From NCBI RefSeq assembly GCF_000808535.1, contig NZ_JWLV01000009.1:62001-126000 (forward strand): DNA of 64,000 bases, given 5' to 3'. This document shows positions 8,555 to 16,893 of the stretch, in pieces (position 1 is the stretch's first letter; each line of letters starts with the position of its first letter). The notes under the pieces were generated by a model. It was not told where the DNA came from. It saw nothing but the letters and a program-made list of their open reading frames with translations, and ran no database searches. Position numbers and translations under genes: made by a program. This stretch comes from Vibrio sinaloensis (GTDB lineage Bacteria > Pseudomonadota > Gammaproteobacteria > Enterobacterales > Vibrionaceae).

Positions 8555-9319
8555 TTACTCGTTATCTACATCAAGAGCACGTTTACCTTCGTTGAGGTAG
8601 TTCTTCAGATAACTATCAATGACACGAGGGTTCTGGCCATCTTGGATTGCTAACACACCATCCATAATCAGGCGACGATTAAGTTTTTCTTGTTCACGGC
8701 GAAGCGAAAGTTTATCGGCAATTGGGAAGAAGACCATGTTTGACAGGATTGCACCGTAGAGAGTGGTCAAAAGCGCTACCGCCATTGCCGGACCGATCGA
8801 TTTCGGGTCATCCATGTTAGACAGCATGGCTACCAGACCAACGAGGGTACCGATCATTCCCATCGCTGGTGCTACGTCACCAAAGGCTCTAAATACACTG
8901 GAACCAAAATCGTGACGCTCGTCAGTGAGGGCGATGTCTTTTTGCAGGGCAGCTCGAACCACATCCGCATCGTGACCATCCACCAGCAAGTCGATGCCTT
9001 TCTGCATAAAGCTGTTGGTGATCTCCATCTCTTCTAGAGCAAGAAAGCCACCTTTGCGCGCTGCATCTGCCATTTCGACGACTTTAGCGATGAGATCTTC
9101 TGGTTCATCCGCTTTAAACATGAAAGCTTTCCCCGCGATCTTCGCGGCTCCGAAGAACTGGCCCATAGTAAACTTCATCAACACAACAAATGTTGAACCA
9201 CCTACTACGATCAGAATCGACGTTACGTCGACGAACATCATGATGCTTCCGCCCAGTATCATCGCCATGATAACGAAAGCAAAACCACCGATCAGTCCTA
9301 CCAGCGTTGCTAAATCCAC
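8555..9319 (-). CDS. pomA: Sodium-driven flagellar stator protein PomA
   Basis: A 254-residue MotA/TolQ family membrane protein with four hydrophobic segments: two near the N-terminus (about 2-22 and 28-48) and two at about 150-170 and 182-202, bracketing the cytoplasmic loop that contacts the rotor protein FliG. GDVAPAMGMIGTLVGLVAML is the conserved stator helix. Paired with pomB downstream. A sigma-28-like promoter lies upstream, as expected for a late flagellar motor gene. Confidence 0.96.
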   Translation of the reverse strand: MDLATLVGLIGGFAFVIMAMILGGSIMMFVDVTSILIVVGGSTFVVLMKFTMGQFFGAAKIAGKAFMFKADEPEDLIAKVVEMADAARKGGFLALEEMEITNSFMQKGIDLLVDGHDADVVRAALQKDIALTDERHDFGSSVFRAFGDVAPAMGMIGTLVGLVAMLSNMDDPKSIGPAMAVALLTTLYGAILSNMVFFPIADKLSLRREQEKLNRRLIMDGVLAIQDGQNPRVIDSYLKNYLNEGKRALDVDNE

Positions 9320-9356
9320 AAAGCACTCCTCATGCTATCTCAAAGCTTCTACCAAA

Positions 9357-9384
9357 TTATATCGGCAACATCTTCAGATCTTTA
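9357..9384 (-). promoter_or_regulatory. Sigma-28 (FliA)-type promoter of pomAB
   Basis: Read leftward: TAAA (9384-9381), 14 bases, then GCCGATAT (9366-9359), a close match to the flagellar sigma factor consensus TAAA-N15-GCCGATAA. It lies about 40-65 bases before the pomA start. Confidence 0.75.
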
Positions 9385-9569
9385 GTGTTTTCTCTACTTC
9401 TACTATAGATACTTATCCCAACTAGTAAACTAGCCTTTCGTCAACTGTTGACCTTTCCCTCGCTTATCAACGTCTCAGTTCGACTTTTCTGACAAATTTA
9501 CTCGGTTAAATTTGACCATCATTGGCCGCTAAGGTAACTTTCGTGCATCTTTATCAACGTAGACATATT

Positions 9570-9812
9570 ATGGCGAGCAAAAAACCTGAAAATATGACCT
9601 TCGAAGCCACTATCGAAGAGCTCGATGTTATCGTAGACAGTTTGGAAAATGGTGACTTAGCTTTAGATGATGCACTCAAAAAATTTGAACGCGGCATTGC
9701 CCTAGCACGCTCAGGTCAAAGCAAACTTCAAGACGCCGAACAGCGCGTCAGCATTTTGCTCAATAATGATGACCAATCGCCACTTACTGACTTTAACGCT
9801 CAGCCAGAATAA
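9570..9812 (+). CDS. xseB: Exodeoxyribonuclease VII small subunit
   Basis: An 80-residue small subunit of exonuclease VII, which with several copies per XseA degrades single-stranded DNA. The helical hairpin is recognisable from MTFEATIEELDVIVDSLENG and the paired helix LDDALKKFERGIALA. The start at ATG 9570 (MASKKPENM) is chosen; an upstream TTG at 9522 adds 16 residues without family similarity. It begins the xseB-ispA-dxs group, with ispA 20 bases downstream. Confidence 0.93.
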   Translation: MASKKPENMTFEATIEELDVIVDSLENGDLALDDALKKFERGIALARSGQSKLQDAEQRVSILLNNDDQSPLTDFNAQPE

Positions 9813-9832
9813 TTGATTTAGAAGATACCCCT

Positions 9833-10717
9833 ATGCAAGAGGCTCTAACCTCACTCCAACAACGTAGCAACCAACAGCTTGAACGTTGGCTTGATACGCT
9901 CCCTCACCAGCAACAACCGCTTATCGACGCCATGCGCTACGGACTGCTGCTCGGTGGCAAGCGTGCAAGACCATTTTTGGTCTATATTACAGGCCAAATG
10001 CTAGGCTGCTCACTTGAGCAACTTGATACGCCCGCAGCGGCCATTGAGTGCATTCACGCCTATTCATTGATCCATGATGATTTGCCTGCGATGGATGACG
10101 ACGAACTGCGTCGTGGACAGCCGACCTGTCACATTAAGTTTGATGAAGCGACCGCAATCCTAACTGGCGACGCTCTACAGACACTTGCGTTTACAATTTT
10201 GGCAGAAGGTCAGTTGAGTCCTGAGGCGGAAGCTCAACGTATAATGATGGTTAAAGTACTGGCAGAAGCCTCTGGCGCTGCAGGTATGTGTATGGGACAA
10301 GCGCTCGATTTGGCGGCGGAAAATCGTGTTGTTTCACTGCAAGAGCTCGAAGAAATCCACCGCAACAAGACCGGAGCTTTAATGAAATGCGCCATCCGTA
10401 TGGGCGCGTTAGCAGCCGGAGAGAAAGGCATTGAGGTCCTTCCTCTACTTGATAAATACGCCGACGCGATTGGTCTGGCGTTTCAAGTTCAAGACGACAT
10501 TTTAGACGTCATTAGCGATACAGAAACCTTAGGTAAGCCGCAAGGTTCTGACCAAGAATTAAACAAGAGCACCTACCCAGCCTTGCTTGGACTGGAAGGC
10601 GCTATTAACAAAGCTCACACTCTGTTAAAAGAAGCACTTCAAGCCTTGGATGCTATCCCATACAATACAGAGTTACTCGAAGAGTTCGCCCGATACGTCA
10701 TCGAGCGCAAGAACTAA
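9833..10717 (+). CDS. ispA: Farnesyl diphosphate synthase
   Basis: A 294-residue all-helical prenyltransferase. It condenses dimethylallyl and geranyl diphosphate with isopentenyl diphosphate to make farnesyl diphosphate for ubiquinone, undecaprenyl phosphate and other isoprenoids. The first Asp-rich motif DDLPAMDDDELRRG and the second motif QVQDDILD are intact, as is the GGKRARPFL substrate-binding region. It lies between xseB and dxs with gaps of about 20 bases, as in E. coli. Confidence 0.96.
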   Translation: MQEALTSLQQRSNQQLERWLDTLPHQQQPLIDAMRYGLLLGGKRARPFLVYITGQMLGCSLEQLDTPAAAIECIHAYSLIHDDLPAMDDDELRRGQPTCHIKFDEATAILTGDALQTLAFTILAEGQLSPEAEAQRIMMVKVLAEASGAAGMCMGQALDLAAENRVVSLQELEEIHRNKTGALMKCAIRMGALAAGEKGIEVLPLLDKYADAIGLAFQVQDDILDVISDTETLGKPQGSDQELNKSTYPALLGLEGAINKAHTLLKEALQALDAIPYNTELLEEFARYVIERKN

Positions 10718-10737
10718 CAGAATAAGCGCGCAAAACT

Positions 10738-12603
10738 ATGACTCTTGATATTTCAAAGTACCCAACACTGGCACTGGCTGATACGCCAGATGAGTTACGC
10801 AGCCTTCCGAAAGAAGTGCTGCCTAAGCTGTGTGATGAGTTACGTACTTACCTTTTAAACTCAGTTAGCCAATCTAGTGGTCACCTTGCCTCAGGCTTAG
10901 GTACGGTCGAACTGACCGTTGCACTTCACTACGTCTACAACACGCCGTTTGACCAATTAGTGTGGGACGTCGGCCACCAAGCCTACCCACATAAAATTTT
11001 GACTGGACGTCGCGATCAAATGCCGACCATTCGTCAGAAAGACGGTTTACACCCTTTCCCATGGCGAGAAGAAAGTGAATACGACACCTTGTCTGTTGGT
11101 CACTCCTCTACCTCGATCAGTGCCGCGCTAGGCATGGCGATCAGTGCCGGTAAAGAGGACAAGAATCGTAAAGTTGTCAGCGTGATTGGTGATGGCGCCA
11201 TCACCGCGGGTATGGCCTTCGAGGCAATGAACCACGCAGGTGATGTCCACCCTGATATGCTGGTGATTCTCAACGACAATGAAATGTCCATTTCAGAAAA
11301 CGTTGGAGCACTGAATAATCACTTAGCACAAGTCCTTTCCGGTAGCCTTTATACCTCGATTCGTGAAGGCGGCAAAAAAGTACTGTCGGGCGTTCCACCA
11401 ATCAAAGAGTTGGTGCGCCGCACAGAAGAGCACTTGAAAGGCATGGTTGTTCCAGGGACGCTTTTTGAAGAACTTGGCTTTAACTACATAGGCCCAGTTG
11501 ATGGCCATGACGTGAACGAGCTGGTCAAAACTCTCAAGAATATGCGAGAGCTTAAAGGCCCACAGTTCCTACACATCATGACGAAAAAGGGTAAAGGGTA
11601 CGAGCCGGCTGAGAAAGATCCAATCGGTTATCATGGCGTGCCTAAGTTCGACCCTAGCCACAACTCACTGCCAAAAAGCAGCGGCGGAAAGCCAAGTTTC
11701 TCCAAGATTTTTGGTGATTTCCTATGTGACATGGCTGCGCAAGATCCTAAGCTTATGGCAATCACGCCAGCCATGCGTGAAGGCTCTGGCATGGTACGCT
11801 TTTCGAAAGAGTATCCAGACCAATACTTTGATGTGGCGATTGCAGAGCAACATGCTGTGACGCTAGCTACGGGTATGGCGATTGCTGGTGATAACCCTAT
11901 CGTCGCGATTTATTCAACGTTCCTTCAGCGTGGTTATGACCAGTTAATCCACGATGTTGCCATCATGGACCTTCCTGTGATGTTTGCCATTGACCGTGCT
12001 GGTTTGGTGGGCGCCGATGGTCAAACTCACCAAGGCGCGTTCGATCTTAGCTTCATGCGCTGCATACCAAATATGGTGATCATGGCACCTAGCGATGAGA
12101 ATGAATGTCGCCAAATGCTCTACACTGGCCATAAGCACACTGGCCCTTCAGCAGTGCGCTATCCTCGTGGTACAGGTATGGGAGCCGAGATAAAACAAGA
12201 ATTTACCGCACTAGAGATTGGTAAAGGACGCCTGATTCGCCAAGGTGAAAAAGTCGCGATATTGAGCTTTGGTACATTCTTGGCTAATGCGCTAGAAGCC
12301 GCTGAGAAATTGAACGCGACTGTGGCGGACATGCGATTTGTAAAACCTCTCGACGAAGCACTCATTAAACAACTGGCGGATGAGCACGACGTAATTGTTA
12401 CGCTCGAAGAGAATGCGATTTCTGGTGGCGCAGGTGCGGGTGTCGTTGAGTTCATGATGAAAGAGAAAATCATCAAGCCCGTCTTAAACCTTGGCTTACC
12501 GGACAAATTCATTGCTCAAGGCACTCAAGATGAGCTCCATGAAGAGCTCGGCTTAGACGCCAAGGGCATAGAAAAATCGGTCCTAGAGTACCTCGCTAAA
12601 TAA
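10738..12603 (+). CDS. dxs: 1-deoxy-D-xylulose-5-phosphate synthase
   Basis: A 621-residue thiamine diphosphate enzyme joining pyruvate and glyceraldehyde 3-phosphate, the first step of the MEP isoprenoid pathway. Visible landmarks: the TPP/Mg motif [18 protein letters not shown], the transketolase pyrimidine-domain motif [15 protein letters not shown], and [18 protein letters not shown]. Length matches E. coli Dxs (620). It ends the xseB-ispA-dxs operon, followed by a strong terminator. The ribosome site before ATG 10738 is weak, possibly relying on translational coupling. Confidence 0.97.
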   Translation: MTLDISKYPTLALADTPDELRSLPKEVLPKLCDELRTYLLNSVSQSSGHLASGLGTVELTVALHYVYNTPFDQLVWDVGHQAYPHKILTGRRDQMPTIRQKDGLHPFPWREESEYDTLSVGHSSTSISAALGMAISAGKEDKNRKVVSVIGDGAITAGMAFEAMNHAGDVHPDMLVILNDNEMSISENVGALNNHLAQVLSGSLYTSIREGGKKVLSGVPPIKELVRRTEEHLKGMVVPGTLFEELGFNYIGPVDGHDVNELVKTLKNMRELKGPQFLHIMTKKGKGYEPAEKDPIGYHGVPKFDPSHNSLPKSSGGKPSFSKIFGDFLCDMAAQDPKLMAITPAMREGSGMVRFSKEYPDQYFDVAIAEQHAVTLATGMAIAGDNPIVAIYSTFLQRGYDQLIHDVAIMDLPVMFAIDRAGLVGADGQTHQGAFDLSFMRCIPNMVIMAPSDENECRQMLYTGHKHTGPSAVRYPRGTGMGAEIKQEFTALEIGKGRLIRQGEKVAILSFGTFLANALEAAEKLNATVADMRFVKPLDEALIKQLADEHDVIVTLEENAISGGAGAGVVEFMMKEKIIKPVLNLGLPDKFIAQGTQDELHEELGLDAKGIEKSVLEYLAK

Positions 12604-12623
12604 GCAAGGCTCTCTCAAATCTA

Positions 12624-12656
12624 AAAGCCCTCACACTGCTGTGAGGGCTTTTTTGT
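12624..12656. terminator. Terminator between dxs and truC
   Basis: Stem AAAGCCCTCAC/GTGAGGGCTTT with loop ACTGCT and T-tract; it is usable by dxs and, in reverse, by truC. Confidence 0.88.
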
Positions 12657-13379
12657 CTAGTTCGGCATCTGCCAATCAAACTCCTGACACAGCGCTTGCC
12701 AGGTCTCGTCCACACTCGCTTTAATGAGCAGTTTCTCATTGGTGAAGGGGTGAACAAACTCTAGACTTGACGCGTGAAGCAGTAATCGGTGCGAGTCATA
12801 CACGTCTCTAAATAACTTATTGTGTTTTCCATCACCGTGAGTGGTGTCTCCAACAATAGGGTGCCTTAGATGGGCCATGTGCCGCCTAAGCTGGTGTTTT
12901 CGTCCTGTCAGTGGCTTCATCTCCATCAGACAATAACGAGTCGTTGGGAATTTACCTGTCGAGTGAGGAACCTCGACTTTGGCAAGAGGCCAATAGTCCG
13001 TAATCGCTTCTTGCGCTTCATTGTCTTGGCTCGCGTGTTTGTCGGCAATCTTATCCAGCTCCACTTTCAGTGCATAATCCAACCGCCCAGACTCTTCTAT
13101 CCAACCGCGCACGATTGCATGATAGGTTTTCTCCATCTCATGGTTGGCAAACATCGGCATCACCTGTGAAGCAACTTCACTGGATAAAGCAAAAATCAGC
13201 ACACCCGAAGTCGGCCTATCTAAGCGATGAAGTGGAAATACATGCTGACCAATTTGGTCACGTAGGGTTTGCATGACGAATTGTGTTTCATGCTTATCTA
13301 GCCAACTGCGATGGACGAGCATCCCCGCGGGCTTATTGACGGCAACAAAGTAGTCGTCTTGATAAATAATCTCGAGCAT
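12657..13379 (-). CDS. truC: tRNA pseudouridine(65) synthase TruC
   Basis: A 240-residue RluA-family pseudouridine synthase. TruC modifies U65 in several tRNAs. The catalytic aspartate lies in FPLHRLDRPTSGVL and the second conserved region is KPLTGRKHQLRRHMAHL. The N-terminus MLEIIYQDDYFVAVNKP and the rest align well with E. coli TruC, although that protein has a longer C-terminal tail. The start is set at ATG 13379, which overlaps the yqcC stop as TAATG; a GTG nine bases upstream is a less likely start. Confidence 0.93.
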   Translation of the reverse strand: MLEIIYQDDYFVAVNKPAGMLVHRSWLDKHETQFVMQTLRDQIGQHVFPLHRLDRPTSGVLIFALSSEVASQVMPMFANHEMEKTYHAIVRGWIEESGRLDYALKVELDKIADKHASQDNEAQEAITDYWPLAKVEVPHSTGKFPTTRYCLMEMKPLTGRKHQLRRHMAHLRHPIVGDTTHGDGKHNKLFRDVYDSHRLLLHASSLEFVHPFTNEKLLIKASVDETWQALCQEFDWQMPN

Positions 13380-13693
13380 TATCTGCACACCTCATCAATG
13401 GAAACCAATAAACTGAGCACCGGTGCGTACTCTGGGCAAGATTTCCAGCTCTCCTCAAAGTAAGGGGAAATCGAAAAGCCCGTCGGCAAAGGCATTTTTT
13501 GCTCGACTAGAGCCCTCATTTTAGGAAGGAAAACCCATTGCAACCATTGCTCTGGCTTCAAAGTATCGACAGAAAAAGGCTCATTACTTGACAGCTCTTC
13601 CGTTGATGGGGCGTCTTGCTGCCACAGCCCCAATTGGCGCATAACTAAAGGAAGTTGCTGTAAAAGAGGTAACAATTGTTGTGCTTTTGTCAT
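13379..13693 (-). CDS. yqcC: YqcC family protein (DUF446)
   Basis: A 104-residue protein of unknown function. The conserved features of the family, a leading helix and FSVDTLKPEQWLQWVFLPKM, are clear. Its stop overlaps the truC start, the same gene pair found in E. coli (yqcC-truC). Probably a soluble cytoplasmic protein; the association with a tRNA modification gene is positional only. Confidence 0.88.
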   Translation of the reverse strand: MTKAQQLLPLLQQLPLVMRQLGLWQQDAPSTEELSSNEPFSVDTLKPEQWLQWVFLPKMRALVEQKMPLPTGFSISPYFEESWKSCPEYAPVLSLLVSIDEVCR

Positions 13694-13769
13694 AAACCGT
13701 TCGTGTTGGCCTTGAAAAATGCTGTAAGGGTACCATTTATAGTAGAAATAAAGTTAGGACTATTCTCTA

Positions 13770-14807
13770 ATGGAAACCATTCATACTCTGACCCAACTTC
13801 TCACCAACAGTCACTGTCAGTATCAAGTTTATGATCTCGGCCGTCGTATCCGCCATATTGACAGCAAAGTATTTGCTGATGTCGAGCAAGGCTCAATGCC
13901 CTATCCATTTCCAATGCAACGCAAGGCTCACCTTGCCATCGCTTACTGGAATGAGCAAAAACAGCCTTGGATTTGGTTTCTAAAGTTCGAACTGGATGAG
14001 CGCGGTCTATTTAAGCAAGCGGATATTGGCAACTTCCTCAAATACGTTATCGAAGCAATGGGTACTCGCATTAGCCAAGATATGAGCGAAGAGCAACAAC
14101 AAAAACTGTCGAACAATCCGTATACTTTCAAGCCATCTGAAGACAAAATGGCGGTTTTCCACAGCCAAATTCGCGCCCAGCTGGATTTACCGTGTAGCCA
14201 ATATTACGAACACGCACAGCACTACTTTGCTGGAGGCTTAGGGTGGGATAAGTGGCAAACTGTTGGTCTGCAAGGTGTCACAGATATGTGTGCTCGATTG
14301 GGACAAGAACAAAATGGGGTGAATATTCGCAAAGCGTTAAAACACCTTCCCAATGAGCCTCTCTATGCCCTGCTCGGCGCGCTCGAACATAGCACATTAC
14401 CGACCAAACTGGCCCATCGGCTTGCTGAACTGGCGATGGATCAAATCAACAGTAACGACCCCGATATCTTTTTACTAGGCGCATTAAGTCGAGCACTCTC
14501 TGGCGCGGAAGATAGTATCGCTACGCCAATTTTACAACAGATACTGAGCTCCCCTCGCCTAAGTCATCAAGAGGTCCTCATTGGCATCGCAGGACGAAGC
14601 TGGCACCTATTAGCAGATAGCGACATCGCAGAATCTTACTTGCTGCGCTTGGCTCAAACAGGCAATCAAACCTTGTTCAATCAGTTATTTGCAGATTTGG
14701 TCATGCTACCGGAGCTTCGCATGGTATTGCTACCCCTGCTTCACTCTAGTCCTTCAGAAGAACTCGCAAAAGCGCTTCTTTCATTGCAACAAGCTGCGCG
14801 AGGGTAA
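13770..14807 (+). CDS. DUF3549 family protein
   Basis: A 345-residue protein without signal peptide or membrane segments, belonging to a family found mainly in Vibrio, Shewanella and relatives (DUF3549). Function is not known. The N-terminal part (VYDLGRRIRHIDSKVF, then a WIWFLKFELDERG strand region) is followed by a mostly helical C-terminal half with Leu/Ala-rich repeats resembling HEAT-like packing, seen only from composition. It begins a two-gene group with the DUF3301 gene three bases downstream. Confidence 0.85.
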   Translation: METIHTLTQLLTNSHCQYQVYDLGRRIRHIDSKVFADVEQGSMPYPFPMQRKAHLAIAYWNEQKQPWIWFLKFELDERGLFKQADIGNFLKYVIEAMGTRISQDMSEEQQQKLSNNPYTFKPSEDKMAVFHSQIRAQLDLPCSQYYEHAQHYFAGGLGWDKWQTVGLQGVTDMCARLGQEQNGVNIRKALKHLPNEPLYALLGALEHSTLPTKLAHRLAELAMDQINSNDPDIFLLGALSRALSGAEDSIATPILQQILSSPRLSHQEVLIGIAGRSWHLLADSDIAESYLLRLAQTGNQTLFNQLFADLVMLPELRMVLLPLLHSSPSEELAKALLSLQQAARG

Positions 14808-14810
14808 CCT

Positions 14811-15110
14811 ATGATCGGAGACCTCCTTGCTATTCTCACCCTTGCTATTGTCTGCTTTGCCTTTTGGCAGCAACGACGTCAGGCCGAACTGGCAAAAATG
14901 ATCGCAGCAAGAAAGTGCGAGCAGATGGAGTTGCAACTGATCAGTGTGGCGTTAAAAGGCCATAAACTAAAAACGCCAGAGGGTATCTGGCGTTGGCATT
15001 CTATCTATCAGTTTGAGTTTTCATCTTTAGGTGATGACTGCTACCAAGGCTCTCTTGTTATGCAGGGATTCCACTTAACCAAGATTGACCTTCCACCGCA
15101 TCGGATGTGA
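14811..15110 (+). CDS. DUF3301 family small membrane-anchored protein
   Basis: A 99-residue protein with one N-terminal hydrophobic segment (about residues 3-19) followed by basic WQQRRQ and a soluble tail with IWRWHSIYQFEFSS, the family signature. It is probably inner membrane anchored with the tail in the cytoplasm. Function is unknown. Its start is three bases from the stop of the DUF3549 gene. Its last 53 bases overlap the 3' end of the convergent acetyltransferase gene. Confidence 0.83.
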   Translation: MIGDLLAILTLAIVCFAFWQQRRQAELAKMIAARKCEQMELQLISVALKGHKLKTPEGIWRWHSIYQFEFSSLGDDCYQGSLVMQGFHLTKIDLPPHRM

Positions 15111-15576
15111 AAACAAACTCGTCATAAGGGCCGAATGTATCACGCTTATGTGCAGAGAACTGAAAGCCCAATTTTGTCAGCAGCTTGATAGAAGCATGAT
15201 GCTCGACATTGGAGGTTGCAGATACCTGAGTCAGGTTTAAATCTCTGACTGCTTTAGGAAAAAAAGCAGCCAGTACTTCGGTCGCAATTCCCTTCCCCCA
15301 AAATGCTTTATCGAACAAATAGCCAAGCTCAGGTTTGTTGTCTAAATCACTGATGAATACATGTCCCATGTACTCGCGAGTGTGGCTATCTAATACCGCT
15401 CTGGCGTAGATATTGGGATCATGCATTACTCGTTCAAACAACTGCTTTGCAGACGACACGGTATGAGGCCCATTCATCTGAGCACGGTTTTTGGCGCAGC
15501 AATTAAGCAATAAGAAGTCTGATTGTAACGACTCGTTATAGGGGACCAATAACGAACGGCGAGTCACTATTGTCAT
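15058..15576 (-). CDS. GNAT family N-acetyltransferase (RimJ/RimL-like)
   Basis: A 172-residue acetyltransferase of the RimJ/RimL/SpeG-like branch. It contains LGYLFDKAFWGKGIATEVLAAF, which includes the acetyl-CoA pyrophosphate-binding loop (GKGIATEV), and the later conserved NVEHHASIKLLTKLGF. The acetyl acceptor is unknown. The 3' end overlaps the convergent DUF3301 gene by 53 bases, and no separate terminator is visible between them. Confidence 0.87.
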   Translation of the reverse strand: MTIVTRRSLLVPYNESLQSDFLLLNCCAKNRAQMNGPHTVSSAKQLFERVMHDPNIYARAVLDSHTREYMGHVFISDLDNKPELGYLFDKAFWGKGIATEVLAAFFPKAVRDLNLTQVSATSNVEHHASIKLLTKLGFQFSAHKRDTFGPYDEFVFTSDAVEGQSWLSGIPA

Positions 15577-15759
15577 AAGACATCCTTGTAAACAGCGTGC
15601 TGTCTATTGTTTTAATCATCACCATAGAGAACTCACATCACTAAAATGATAAACGCGAGCTATGGTAGAAAACAAAGCCGAAAAGTTATACCAACTGGAC
15701 AAATATATTATTGATCTAGGTTGTTTTTTGGTCGAAGTGATAAAGAAAAAGAGTATTAA

Positions 15760-15790
15760 GAAAAGCCCCGACACTCACGTATCGGGGCTA
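15760..15790 (-). terminator. Terminator of the CsrB-family RNA
   Basis: Stem AGCCCCGA/TCGGGGCT around a 10-base loop; read leftward it is followed by TTTTC. Confidence 0.85.
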
Positions 15791-16185
15791 TAGTCTTACT
15801 CGCAGCAGTCCGGCTACAAAAGTTGCTCCATGCATCTTCCATAATAGTTGCTGATTCCATCAGCAATTTCCATTCATCGCCGTCCTAGCGGTGTCCTAAT
15901 CATCCTGAAAGCCAACATTCCCCGTTAGCGCACTTCACTTGTTCCTTGAGCGGTGTCCTTGGTATCGTCCTGATACAGTCCTTCCTCTTCCAAAAGGCGT
16001 CCATCTCAATCCTTTGTCACCGATTTCCTATCGATGAACGTATCCATACAGCGTCCTTCGCATCCTGCCGATCGACTTCCTAGTCAATCAAATCTTCTTC
16101 CTGAAGATAACCGCATCCTTGGTTATTCCTATTCCCTGTCAGTATCCTTCCGACACCTTCCAATTTACTCCAACCACTGATTTAA
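15760..16185 (-). ncRNA. csrB: CsrB-family regulatory RNA (CsrA-sequestering)
   Basis: A gene-free stretch whose leftward strand carries about 30 GGA triplets in under 400 bases, many displayed in hairpin loops: TTGCTGA-TGGAA-TCAGCAA (about 15847-15866), GTATC-AGGAC-GATAC (15962-15976), ATCTTC-AGGAA-GAAGAT (about 16092-16108) and GACT-AGGA-AGTC (about 16075-16085). This is the defining architecture of CsrB/CsrC RNAs, which titrate CsrA. It ends at a GC-rich terminator. The 5' end is not fixed by the sequence and is placed just before the first GGA cluster. Vibrios have several such paralogues, so the letter B is by family only. Confidence 0.9.
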
Positions 16186-16301
16186 ACAATGGAGTAATGG
16201 TCATCTTTTTCTGTAACAATTGTTATACAACTCATCATTTAAATACAAATCAGATACTTAAGCTAAAATCATAAGAAAACTCTGCGTATCATTTCTGCTT
16301 G

Positions 16302-16331
16302 TCTTACATCATTTGTAAGAGATCTCGCACG
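16302..16331. promoter_or_regulatory. VarA/UvrY (GacA)-type box upstream of the CsrB-family RNA
   Basis: TGTAAGAGATCTCGCACG at 16314-16331 matches the E. coli UvrY site TGTAAG-N6-CTTACA perfectly in its left half and spacer, but its right half is degenerate. Immediately left, TCTTACA-N5-TGTAAGA (16302-16320) forms a perfect inverted repeat sharing the TGTAAG arm. It lies roughly 120-140 bases upstream of the RNA, like the GacA boxes of other csrB genes. Confidence 0.65.
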
Positions 16332-16408
16332 CGCGGTTGCCAAAATTTCCATTCGCCAAATGTGGGGGGCCGCAGTAATATGAAGCCAACGATAGAAATG
16401 GAGGTAGT

Positions 16409-16690
16409 ATGCTCACACAAAACGTAAGCCAAGAGCTCAAAGATGTATTAGAACAACTGCATCAAGAGGGAAAAGAGCCGACCGTTGCGCTAGTCAAGGC
16501 GCGCCTAACAACCTCAGTCCCTATGCCAGCCCTGATCACAACGCTCAAAAGTTGGAAGAGCTCCAAACGAGTACCAAAAGTTGAAGTGGCAGCCGCTCCG
16601 AAGACTGAGCAGGATCGCATCAGTGAGTTGGAACAACAGGTCGCCGATCTGACTAAACGAATTGCGCAACTAGAATCAAAGTTCAATTAA
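16409..16690 (+). CDS. Small KfrA-like DNA-binding/coiled-coil protein
   Basis: A 93-residue protein with two parts. Residues 1-50 resemble the winged-helix N-terminal domain of KfrA-type proteins (GKEPTVALVKARL...MPALITTLKSWK). Residues 63-92 form a heptad-patterned coiled coil (ISELEQQVADLTKRIAQLE). The linker is Ala/Pro/Lys rich. Such proteins bind DNA as dimers, but no function is recognised for this one. The ribosome site GGAGG is ideal, 5 bases before ATG. It diverges from the CsrB-family RNA, sharing the upstream region with the VarA-like box. Confidence 0.75.
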   Translation: MLTQNVSQELKDVLEQLHQEGKEPTVALVKARLTTSVPMPALITTLKSWKSSKRVPKVEVAAAPKTEQDRISELEQQVADLTKRIAQLESKFN

Positions 16691-16893
16691 TCGATGTCGG
16701 CTTCGCTATTGAAGCTGACATTCACGATATCTCAAATTCGAAATGCAATTCACCGCATATGCATCAATTATTTGCGATTCAGGTCATTGTTTAGCGTCAC
16801 ATCTGATAATAAAATCCACACTTAACTTATTAATTGCATTACTGTTTCCTAAATCTGTGATGCCTAACTTTGTGCGAAAAAGTGTGTATCAAG

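Noticed and set aside
15577-16408. Possible CRISPR-like or short-repeat array because of many recurring TCCT elements
   Set aside because: The spacing is irregular and the motifs fall in hairpin loops as GGA on the opposite strand, which is the CsrB pattern; there are no direct repeats of constant length.
16409-16690. KfrA-like protein as evidence of plasmid or island DNA
   Set aside because: No other plasmid partition, mobility or integrase genes are present and the flanks are core genes.
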